Of a stretch of 6,009 nucleotides of DNA, positions 1-5,049 are shown one piece after another (positions within the stretch are counted from its first letter, which is position 1; each line of letters starts with the position of its first letter). Both the position numbers and the translations under genes were made by a program. The notes below the pieces were generated by a model that had not been told where the DNA came from, ran no database searches, and worked only from the letters and a program-made list of their open reading frames with translations. This DNA is from an uncultured Collinsella sp. (GTDB taxonomy: Bacteria > Actinomycetota > Coriobacteriia > Coriobacteriales > Coriobacteriaceae). The stretch is taken from contig CAKUHM010000089.1 in NCBI GenBank assembly GCA_934655835.1, positions 1-6,009 of the forward strand, read 5' to 3'.

Positions 1-1
1 C

Positions 2-253
2 GCCAAGGCCCGCGTGCTGCTTTCGACCGCCAGCCCCTACAAGTTCCCGCGCGCCTGCTGCGACGCCCTGGGGCTCAACGTTCCCGAGGACGACTTTGAG
101 GCCATGCGCGTGCTCGAGCAGGCAACCAACACGGTCGCCCCGACCCAGCTCGCCGAACTCGAATCCAAACCCGTCCGCTTCGAAGACGTCTGCGACGTCG
201 ATGAGATGGCAAGCTACGTCGAGTCCGCAGCAAAAAAGATGGCCACCAACTAA
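2..253 (+). CDS. thrC: Threonine synthase, C-terminal end (5' truncated by window)
   Basis: The reading frame is open from the first bases of the window and ends at TAA 251-253, giving 83 C-terminal residues of a protein that begins upstream. The segment reads AKARVLLSTASPYKFPRA near its start. The 'STA(S/H)P.KFP' block is a hallmark of the C-terminal part of PLP-dependent threonine synthases of the long ThrC type, which turn O-phosphohomoserine into threonine in the cytoplasm. The tail that follows is acidic and helical, as is usual for the family. The active-site lysine and most of the PLP fold lie outside the window. The next gene downstream is homoserine kinase, which makes the substrate of this enzyme, and that strongly supports the call. 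A hairpin terminator starts 14 bases after the stop. Confidence 0.9.
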   Translation, partial: AKARVLLSTASPYKFPRACCDALGLNVPEDDFEAMRVLEQATNTVAPTQLAELESKPVRFEDVCDVDEMASYVESAAKKMATN

Positions 254-266
254 AACCCCTTACAAG

Positions 267-295
267 GCGCCGGCGAAAGCCGGCGCACCTTCTTT
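267..295 (+). terminator. Hairpin terminator after thrC
   Basis: An 8-bp perfect GC-rich stem (267-274 paired with 279-286) is closed by a GAAA tetraloop and followed by ACCTTCTTT. It lies directly after the thrC stop codon. The T-run is short and interrupted by C, so termination may be partial. That would let some transcription continue into thrB. Confidence 0.6.
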
Positions 296-331
296 CATCA
301 GATAACCCCCGGGATGATGACGAACATGCGA

Positions 332-443
332 GCGGGTCTGGCCGTTTAGTTCGTCGCGAGTTCCGCACGAACCGGAAAGCACTTAATGTGCTTTCCGAGC
401 GAGCCAGGACTGCCCGAGCAGCGAACTAAACGGCCAGACCCGC
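332..443. repeat. 112-bp palindromic element between thrC and thrB
   Basis: Two perfect 22-bp inverted arms (332-353 and 422-443) enclose 68 bases. At the centre is a second hairpin with a perfect 10-bp stem (373-382 / 388-397) and a TTAAT loop. The right arm ends two bases before the AGGAGG ribosome binding site of thrB, so in a read-through transcript the whole element would fold in the leader of thrB. No T-run follows either arm, so it is not a standard intrinsic terminator. Part of the left arm (349-354, GTTCGT) can instead pair with 367-372 (ACGAAC), which would open the long stem. It may be a dispersed palindromic intergenic repeat or a leader regulator. The conserved parts of a T-box are not visible. 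Confidence 0.75.
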
Positions 444-457
444 CCAGGAGGACCCCC

Positions 458-1339
458 ATGATCAAAATCACCGTCCCAGCAACCAGCGCAAACCTAGGCA
501 TCGGCTACGACACCCTCGGCATGGCCGTCAGCCTCTACTCGCACTTCACCTTCGAGCGCGCCGATAAGCTCACCATCACGGGCTGCCCCGAGGAGTTCCA
601 AAACGAGAACAACCTGGTCTACGTGAGCTTTGTTGACGCGTTGGCCGCATGGGGCGAGCCGGCCTTCCCTGTCGCCATCGACATCCAGACCGATGTGCCC
701 GTCGCCCGTGGCCTGGGCTCCAGCTCCACCTGTGTCGTCGCCGGCATCATGGCAGCTGCCGCGCTGACGGGCCACACCGTCGATCGCGCCGAGCTCGTCC
801 GCATCGCCACCGAGGTCGAGGGCCATCCCGATAACGTTGCCCCCGCCATCCTGGGCGGTGCCGTCTGTTCCTTTACGCCGACCGACTCGCTGCCCCAGTG
901 CCTGCGCTACGAAGTAAGCGACAAGCTGCGTTTTATTACCGTGATTCCGCCCTACGAGGTGCACACCAGCGAGGCGCGCAAGGTCGTGCCGCAGGAGATT
1001 CCGCTCTCCACCGCCGTGTGGCAGATGGGCCGCATCGCCGGCATGACGCGCGGCCTGGAGACCGGCGACCTGGACCTGATTGCCGCCGCCAACGACGACC
1101 GCATTCAGGAGCCCTATCGTCGCCGCCTGATCCCCGACTACAACGCCGTGCGCGACACCTGCCTCAACGGCGGAGCCAAGACCATCTGGATCAGTGGCTC
1201 CGGCTCGACCCTCATGGCCGTGACCGACGATACCATCGTGGCAAAGTTCCTGCAGGTCAAGCTGCGTGAACAGTTCCCTAAGTGCGAGACGCATATTCTG
1301 ACGTGCGACACGGAAGGCGCTCAAATCGAGTACCTGTAG
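458..1339 (+). CDS. thrB: Homoserine kinase (GHMP kinase family)
   Basis: Homoserine kinase transfers the ATP gamma-phosphate to homoserine, giving O-phosphohomoserine for threonine synthase. The 293-residue protein has the three GHMP motifs. The first is an N-terminal VPATSANLGIGYDTLG (residues 6-21). The second is the ATP-binding loop PVARGLGSSS (81-90), followed by EGHPDN (121-126), which belongs to the substrate and metal site in this family. The third is the C-terminal glycine-rich ISGSGSTLMA (245-254). Length is normal for bacterial ThrB. The ATG at 458 is chosen because AGGAGG (446-451) sits six bases upstream and MIKITVPATSANLG is the typical N-terminus. An upstream in-frame ATG at 386 would add 24 unrelated residues encoded by the palindrome. 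It follows thrC with a terminator and a palindrome between them. Its TAG stop lies inside the outer arm of the next palindrome. GC content is high (40 of 60 bases in 1081-1140). Confidence 0.95.
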   Translation: MIKITVPATSANLGIGYDTLGMAVSLYSHFTFERADKLTITGCPEEFQNENNLVYVSFVDALAAWGEPAFPVAIDIQTDVPVARGLGSSSTCVVAGIMAAAALTGHTVDRAELVRIATEVEGHPDNVAPAILGGAVCSFTPTDSLPQCLRYEVSDKLRFITVIPPYEVHTSEARKVVPQEIPLSTAVWQMGRIAGMTRGLETGDLDLIAAANDDRIQEPYRRRLIPDYNAVRDTCLNGGAKTIWISGSGSTLMAVTDDTIVAKFLQVKLREQFPKCETHILTCDTEGAQIEYL

Positions 1340-1360
1340 ACATCGCCGGTCAATCTGTCC

Positions 1361-1489
1361 GGGGTCTGCCAGGTGTTCCCCTCAAAATCGTCCTCGGCCA
1401 TGAAGGCCCGTCGTTCTGCTCCTTCGGAGCTACGAACGGCGGGCCTTCGGCCTGCGGAATGATTTTGAGGGGAACACCTGGCAGACCCC
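1361..1489. repeat. 129-bp nested palindrome downstream of thrB
   Basis: Perfect 29-bp inverted arms (1361-1389 and 1461-1489) flank an inner perfect 9-bp stem (1402-1410 / 1440-1448). This continues as GTTC-type pairs to 1416/1434 and ends in a small GCTCC/GGAGC hairpin (1418-1422 / 1426-1430). All arms share almost the same axis, so one strand could fold into a single long hairpin. A further 9-bp inverted pair lies outside it (1337-1345 / 1507-1515), and its left arm begins with the TAG stop of thrB. No T-run follows on either strand. It sits in the convergent gap between thrB and the helix-turn-helix gene, so it might still impede transcription from both sides. Its perfect arms suggest a recently formed or mobile palindromic repeat, but no coding region or target duplication is visible. 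Confidence 0.8.
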
Positions 1490-1560
1490 TACGGCAACGT
1501 GGTCGACGATGTCTATAGAAACCCACGCTTTGAAGGGGCGCCAGGCTGATGTTTTGGCCT

Positions 1561-1648
1561 TTTATTGATGGGGGCTCTTGCTGGGGTTGGGCACTTGATA
1601 GAGATGGGCTTTGGTGATTTGTTTGGTTTAGGCGGCGCTGGGTTCTTT
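1561..1648 (-). terminator. Possible Rho-utilisation (rut-like) region after the HTH gene
   Basis: There is no gene between the thrB stop and 1649. In 1561-1640 the + strand has 32 G and only 9 C, so the minus-strand transcript leaving the HTH gene is C-rich and G-poor over 80 bases with little stable structure. That composition is typical of Rho loading sites. No intrinsic terminator is visible just after the HTH stop codon, which makes a Rho-type end plausible. The call rests on composition only. Confidence 0.3.
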
Positions 1649-2326
1649 CTATTCGAAGGCTGGTTCTAGGAGGTCTTCGATGTTGCAGTGTAGGGCTTTT
1701 GCCATATCCCTTACGGTTGTTACCGAGGCTTCGTTGATGTTTCGCTGGCGCTGTTCGTACATTTGGATTGATCGAAGCGATACGCCCGATTCGTATGCCA
1801 GGTCTTGTTGGGTTTTCTTGAGCCTCTTTCTTGCTAGCGCAAGCTTGGTTTGACGAGGCGCCTTCTTTGCCATATCGCAGACAAGGCGTGCCACGCGCTC
1901 CTCCGATGCCTCGTGCCAGGGGTAGTACAGGTTTCGCAGAACATCAAATGGAACGACATGAAGCAGATCTTCGAACGATTCTCCTAGGCGCCACTGCAAA
2001 TATGCCAGTATCCAGCCCGTCCAGTATTCCGGCGTCTTCTCAAATCGATAGGTACGATCTGGCATCGGCCTTGTTTGGTAACCAGATCTTTCGGCAATGA
2101 GTGCAAATAACTCGACGCCCGATTTTCCCGACACGACCCATGCGTTGCCGTGCTCAAACTCGTGAGCTACGCCGCTCAGGCAAAAGAGCTCGGCAACTTC
2201 GGACCCTTCCGCGCCATAATCGTTCACGGCATAGTCGAAGTAGTCACCGAGGTTGTTCATAGCGTCCTCAAGATAGTAGACGGGGTACGTCCTACTCGGC
2301 CCACAATCCGTTAACTCTTGGATCAT
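1649..2326 (-). CDS. Cro/C1-type helix-turn-helix protein, probable antitoxin/autoregulator partner of the DUF3990 protein
   Basis: The product has 225 residues. The C-terminal part (about 161-220) is a Cro/C1-type helix-turn-helix domain: LALARKRLKKTQQDLAYESG is followed by VSLRSIQMYEQRQRNIN and a long helix ending in IEDLLEP. The N-terminal 150 residues form a separate domain with FDYAVNDYG (29-37), LSGVAHEFEHGNAWVVSGKSG (50-70), TPEYWTGWILAYLQW (98-112) and an HEASEE segment (138-143). From memory this architecture recurs in HTH proteins of gut Firmicutes and Actinobacteria next to DUF3990 genes. Its exact function is unknown. The ATG at 2326 has GGGGAGGG nine bases upstream and overlaps the preceding gene by 35 bases. 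An internal ATG at 2260, with GAGGA just upstream, is an alternative start. Tight overlap implies translational coupling. I infer that it neutralises its partner and represses the shared promoter at 2997-3039. Confidence 0.8.
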   Translation of the reverse strand: MIQELTDCGPSRTYPVYYLEDAMNNLGDYFDYAVNDYGAEGSEVAELFCLSGVAHEFEHGNAWVVSGKSGVELFALIAERSGYQTRPMPDRTYRFEKTPEYWTGWILAYLQWRLGESFEDLLHVVPFDVLRNLYYPWHEASEERVARLVCDMAKKAPRQTKLALARKRLKKTQQDLAYESGVSLRSIQMYEQRQRNINEASVTTVRDMAKALHCNIEDLLEPAFE

Positions 2327-2975
2327 TTAGATCAACCCTCCCCGACATTAAATCCCTAATATCGATGCCTTCGGAATCGAACCCATTGACCGTGTCCAAA
2401 TACTTACGTCGTGCATTCTGTTCTCGCTCAAAACGTTTGGGATAAAACTCAGATCCCGAAGCTTGCTTCCACTCGCAAAAATGAATTGCCGAGAATGCGC
2501 GTTCGCTCATAAGAGCGTACTGAATACCCAAATCACCTAAGCGCATAATGCGCTGAAGCTGTCGAAGCGAGATCATGCCATTAACAAACTGCCTCGTAAA
2601 CGAAAAATAGGAGTCATCGGCACGATAGCCTCGAATAATGTCGTATGGCGCGATATCAATCAAGCAGTTATCGAGCAGAAACCGAAGCCCTTCACGCGCC
2701 AACGGCGTCGAAACGTTGAACTCCCTGTTGTCCGCCAATATTGCAAGCCAATTGAGAATTGAAAACTCCCCGGACTCTAAATCGAGAACCGTGAGCCCAT
2801 CCATATCAAGCTCATATCGATTCGCGACGCCATCAGACTCGGTCCGACACGCCCACTCCATCGCCATTTGCTCATGCGGCGTGCAATAAAAGCCGCGACC
2901 ATAGTCATTAAATTGCCTACATCTGTCCAACAACGGGCGTTCGACAACAACTTCCGACCCGTGCCACAGCTCCAT
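2292..2975 (-). CDS. DUF3990-type, ADP-ribosyltransferase-like protein, candidate toxin
   Basis: The product has 227 residues with no signal peptide or membrane segment. The N-terminus reads MELWHGS, and residues 23-32 read NDYGRGFYCT. These match the (L/W)(Y/W)HGS and N-D-(F/Y)-G-x-GFY-x-T blocks of DUF3990 proteins, which resemble ADP-ribosyltransferase folds where the H and the Y would contact NAD. Further family-like segments are YDIIRGYRADDSYF (111-124) and LGIQYALMSERAFSAIHF (149-166). The catalytic role and target are unproven. The ATG at 2975 has GAGGGGG five bases upstream. The gene starts the two-gene cassette and overlaps the HTH gene by 35 bases. GC is clearly lower than in the flanks (25 of 60 bases in 2581-2640, 28 of 60 in 2341-2400), suggesting horizontal acquisition. 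Alternatively it could be a phage-defence or host-modifying enzyme and not a classical toxin. Confidence 0.75.
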   Translation of the reverse strand: MELWHGSEVVVERPLLDRCRQFNDYGRGFYCTPHEQMAMEWACRTESDGVANRYELDMDGLTVLDLESGEFSILNWLAILADNREFNVSTPLAREGLRFLLDNCLIDIAPYDIIRGYRADDSYFSFTRQFVNGMISLRQLQRIMRLGDLGIQYALMSERAFSAIHFCEWKQASGSEFYPKRFEREQNARRKYLDTVNGFDSEGIDIRDLMSGRVDLNDPRVNGLWAE

Positions 2976-2996
2976 GCCAACCCCCTCAAACTAAAG

Positions 2997-3039
2997 ATCA
3001 CCCTAGTGATAGTGTACCAATTACTATCACTAGGGTGAT
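2997..3039 (-). promoter_or_regulatory. Double operator and probable promoter of the DUF3990/HTH cassette
   Basis: A perfect 17-bp inverted repeat (2997-3013 / 3023-3039) has a 9-base spacer. Each arm is itself a palindrome of form ATCAC-N4-GTGAT (ATCACCCTAGTGAT and ATCACTAGGGTGAT), which looks like two binding sites for a dimeric repressor. On the minus strand the spacer edge carries TGGTACACT, an extended -10 match (TACACT, 3016-3011), which would start transcription near 3004. No good -35 is seen. Bound repressor would cover this promoter. The cassette's own HTH protein is the obvious candidate. The same repeat, followed by CTTTAGTTTG on the minus strand, could alternatively act as a terminator for the aldo/keto reductase gene upstream. 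Confidence 0.65.
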
Positions 3040-3083
3040 ACCTAATAGTTATATACGCAAGAGGCCATGAAGAGCCTGCTGCG

Positions 3084-4220
3084 CTACCGCCCCAAGCGTT
3101 CGCAGAACTTGGCCATCGTGCCCGGGATGTCGATCTGCTGGGGGCAGACGGCAGCGCAGGCGCCACAACCGATGCAGGCGCTCGGACGCTTGTCCTCGAG
3201 AAGGGTGTCCACGTACATGTTTGAGATGAAGTCCTTCTCGCCCGTCACCACATTTTGGTTGTACATCTCGAGCAGCTTGGGGATATCGAGGCCCATCGGG
3301 CAGTATTCAGTGCAGTAACGACACGCCGTGCACGGCACCGTACCGCGGCCGAGCATGTCGTCGGCAACGCCCTGCAGGATCTCGCGCTCACGCGGCGTCA
3401 ACGGCTTATCCTCGCTAAACGTCTCGATGTTCTCCTTGACCTGCTCAAAGTTGGACATGCCGCTGAGGCACACTTTGACCTCAGCGATGCTTTGAATGAA
3501 CCGGAAGCACCACTGGACCGTCGTCTCGTCGGGACGTGCTGCCTTGAGCTTCGCCTCGTCCTCCGTGGGAATCTGTGCGAGCTTGCCACCGCGCACCGGC
3601 TCCATGACCCACACAGGCAGGCTCCACTTATTGAGCAGCTCAACCTTGCCGTGCGCATCCTGGAACGTCCAATCCAAGTAGTTGAGCTGGATCTGGCAGA
3701 ACTCCATGTCCTTGCCGTACGCCTCGAGAAAGCGCGTCATGCATGCGATATCGCCATGTGCGGAGAAGCCCAGATGGCGAATACGACCGGCCTCCTTCTG
3801 CTTAAGAAGATAGTCCATGATGCCAAACTTGGGGTCGAGGTACTCGTCGATATTCTTCTCGCACACGTTGTGGATGAGGTAGAAGTCAAAGAACTCCATC
3901 CCCGTCTTCTCGAGCTGCTTCTCGAAGATCTCCTCGACCTTGTCCATATTGTTGACGTCGTAACCGGGGAACTTGGTCGCGATCATGAACTCATCGCGAG
4001 CGTGGCGGTTAAGCGCGATACCCATGGCAATCTCGGACTGGCCATCGTGGTAACCCCATGCGGTGTCGAAATAGTTCACGCCACGATTGAGCGCGTAGTC
4101 GACCATCTCGTTAACAGCATCCTGATCGATTTTGGCATTGTCCCCATCGACCACCGGCAAGCGCATGGCCCCAAAACCGAGCGAGGAGAGCCGCTCGCCC
4201 TCAAAATCCTTATACAGCAT
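3084..4220 (-). CDS. Aldo/keto reductase with two C-terminal 4Fe-4S cluster motifs
   Basis: The product has 378 residues. The N-terminal 280 form an aldo/keto reductase TIM barrel starting MLYKDFEGERLSSLGFGAMR. The catalytic tetrad is visible as D52 and Y57 (NYFDTAWGYHDG), K83 (IATKFPG) and H117 (FYLIHN). The C-terminal 85 residues carry two ferredoxin-like motifs: C297-x2-C-x2-C-x3-C307-P and C349-x2-C-x2-C-x3-C359-P. This matches the 'aldo/keto reductase with 4Fe-4S' family common in anaerobes. The substrate is unknown, and the clusters suggest electron transfer with ferredoxin or another carrier. An upstream ATG at 4256 is rejected because it lacks a ribosome binding site, whereas the ATG at 4220 has GGGAGG (4233-4228) seven bases away. 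That site is buried in a hairpin. The gene follows engB on the same strand across a palindrome and a likely promoter. Confidence 0.9.
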   Translation of the reverse strand: MLYKDFEGERLSSLGFGAMRLPVVDGDNAKIDQDAVNEMVDYALNRGVNYFDTAWGYHDGQSEIAMGIALNRHARDEFMIATKFPGYDVNNMDKVEEIFEKQLEKTGMEFFDFYLIHNVCEKNIDEYLDPKFGIMDYLLKQKEAGRIRHLGFSAHGDIACMTRFLEAYGKDMEFCQIQLNYLDWTFQDAHGKVELLNKWSLPVWVMEPVRGGKLAQIPTEDEAKLKAARPDETTVQWCFRFIQSIAEVKVCLSGMSNFEQVKENIETFSEDKPLTPREREILQGVADDMLGRGTVPCTACRYCTEYCPMGLDIPKLLEMYNQNVVTGEKDFISNMYVDTLLEDKRPSACIGCGACAAVCPQQIDIPGTMAKFCERLGR

Positions 4221-4226
4221 AGAAAA

Positions 4227-4254
4227 GCCTCCCAAAGTACGTACTTCAGGAGGC
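4227..4254 (-). promoter_or_regulatory. Hairpin/palindrome enclosing the ribosome binding site of the aldo/keto reductase
   Basis: On the minus strand, GCCTCC (4254-4249) pairs with the Shine-Dalgarno-containing GGAGGC (4232-4227). The stem continues through two G.U pairs into AAGU/ACUU around an ACGU loop, giving a 12-bp stem. At DNA level the core is the perfect 12-bp palindrome AAGTACGTACTT (4235-4246). It could hide the ribosome binding site in mRNA or be an operator for a regulator. If transcription starts near 4248, as the promoter at 4255-4285 suggests, only the DNA-operator reading holds. Confidence 0.5.
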
Positions 4255-4285
4255 ATCGTAAACCTTTGAGCGTGCTTTAAGTCAA
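4255..4285 (-). promoter_or_regulatory. Possible sigma-70 promoter for the aldo/keto reductase
   Basis: On the minus strand TTGACT (4285-4280) is a 5/6 match to the -35 consensus. TACGAT (4260-4255) is a 4/6 match to the -10 box, with a long 19-base spacer. Transcription would start around 4248, inside the AAGTACGTACTT-centred palindrome. It lies just past the palindrome that follows engB. The spacer is unfavourable, so the call is tentative. Confidence 0.35.
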
Positions 4286-4307
4286 GCGCGGTCGTGCATC
4301 CTTACGG

Positions 4308-4411
4308 CTGATGTGTCCAGGTGTGCGAGATTGCCCCGAAAGACAAGGACATAGGCCTTGAGGCCATGCCCGCAGGCTTGAGGGGCAAGGTCGCATGTCT
4401 GGACGTATCAG
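4308..4411. repeat. 104-bp imperfect palindrome between engB and the aldo/keto reductase
   Basis: Arms of 30 bases (4308-4337 and 4382-4411) pair at 23 Watson-Crick positions, with five G.U-type pairs and two mismatches as read on the + strand. Inside are a 4-bp stem (4344-4347 / 4377-4380) and a hairpin CAT-a-GGCC-TTGA-GGCC-ATG (4350-4368). On the minus strand the five wobble pairs become A.C mismatches, so a + strand RNA would fold better. The right arm contains the engB stop codon (4408-4410). No T-run follows on either side. It may be a palindromic intergenic repeat or a structured RNA antisense to the engB 3' end. Confidence 0.65.
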
Positions 4412-4998
4412 AGGCAAGCCTCGGCGATGCGTTTCTTGAGCTCGTCGATGCCCACGCCCGTCTGGGAGCTTGTGATGATTACGTTCTCGGACGGGACGTT
4501 GAGCTGCTTTTTGATGGCTGCTGCCTGGCGGGCCTGCTGGGTGCGGCTGAGCTTGTCGGCCTTGGTGAGGCAGACGATAAAGTTGAACTCGTTGCCCTGC
4601 AGGTAGTCGATCATGTCGTGGTCGAGCTTGCTCGGGTCGTGACGGATATCCACCAGCGACACGACCAGGTTAAAGCTGCGCTCGGAGTCGAAGAAGTCGC
4701 CGATGAGCTCTGCCCAGCGGTCGCGCTCGGCCTTGGAGCGGCGCGCGAAACCGTAGCCCGGCAGGTCGACGAAGTGCACGTCGTCGGCCTCGAAGAAGTT
4801 GATGTTGCTCGTCTTGCCCGGCGTGCTCGAAACCTTAACCAGGTTCTTGCGGCCAAAGAGCTTGTTCATAATCGACGACTTGCCCACGTTAGAGCGGCCG
4901 ACGAAGCTCACCTCGGGGCAGGTGGACTCGGGAATCTGCGAAACCTTGCCGTAGCTTGCGACAAACTTGGCAAGCTGATAGTTAATGGAATCGGCCAT
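4408..4998 (-). CDS. engB: Ribosome-biogenesis GTPase EngB/YsxC (YihA family)
   Basis: This is a small TRAFAC GTPase needed for assembly of the large ribosomal subunit and often essential. The 196-residue protein is the standard length for the family. All G motifs are present in order: G1 GRSNVGKS (34-41), G2 within STPGKT (58-63), G3 DLPG (78-81) with the family's following YGFA, G4 TKAD (145-148) and G5 around ITSSQTG (175-181). The ATG at 4998 is chosen because AAGGAG (5009-5004) lies five bases upstream. A GTG at 5004 would overlap that site. The gene lies 39 bases downstream of mtnN on the same strand. A hairpin terminator fills most of that gap, so engB may depend on read-through or on a promoter inside mtnN. 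Its stop codon lies in the next palindrome. Confidence 0.95.
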   Translation of the reverse strand: MADSINYQLAKFVASYGKVSQIPESTCPEVSFVGRSNVGKSSIMNKLFGRKNLVKVSSTPGKTSNINFFEADDVHFVDLPGYGFARRSKAERDRWAELIGDFFDSERSFNLVVSLVDIRHDPSKLDHDMIDYLQGNEFNFIVCLTKADKLSRTQQARQAAAIKKQLNVPSENVIITSSQTGVGIDELKKRIAEACL

Positions 4999-5023
4999 GG
5001 ACACTCCTTGGTCGTAGGTGCTT

Positions 5024-5049
5024 ACAACAAAACTGCGCTACTGCGCAGC
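5024..5049 (-). terminator. Intrinsic terminator overlapping the mtnN stop codon
   Basis: On the minus strand CTGCGC (5048-5043) and GCGCAG (5038-5033) form a 6-bp GC-rich stem with loop AGTA, followed at once by TTTTGTTGT. The TAG stop of mtnN (5040-5038) falls in the loop and 3' arm. The short stem and broken T-run suggest a leaky terminator, consistent with engB starting only 39 bases after mtnN without an obvious promoter in between. Confidence 0.6.

Noticed and set aside
290..450. T-box or other known riboswitch controlling thrB
   Set aside because: The conserved T-box AGGGUGG-type sequence and a terminator/antiterminator pair with a T-run are not present; the region is dominated by a simple long palindrome.
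386..457. Upstream ATG extension of thrB
   Set aside because: It would start inside the palindrome, lacks a ribosome binding site and adds residues unlike homoserine kinases; the ATG at 458 has an ideal AGGAGG.
494..1324. Minus-strand open frame of 276 codons opposite thrB
   Set aside because: Its Gly/Val/Ala-rich repetitive composition is typical of the antisense of a GC-rich gene; thrB has all the GHMP motifs.
332..1489. Composite transposon with thrB between two inverted elements
   Set aside because: The palindromes at either side of thrB have different arm sequences, share only a short GGTCTG word, and there is no transposase; thrB is in its normal operon place.
1535..1575. Intrinsic terminator near GGCCTTTTATT
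   Set aside because: Only four base pairs can form before the T-rich stretch, too weak to call.
3255..4280. Long + strand open frame (341 codons) opposite the aldo/keto reductase
   Set aside because: It is a mirror of the GC-rich reductase gene, Leu/Val/Asp/His-rich and without recognisable motifs; the minus frame has the full catalytic and Fe-S residues.
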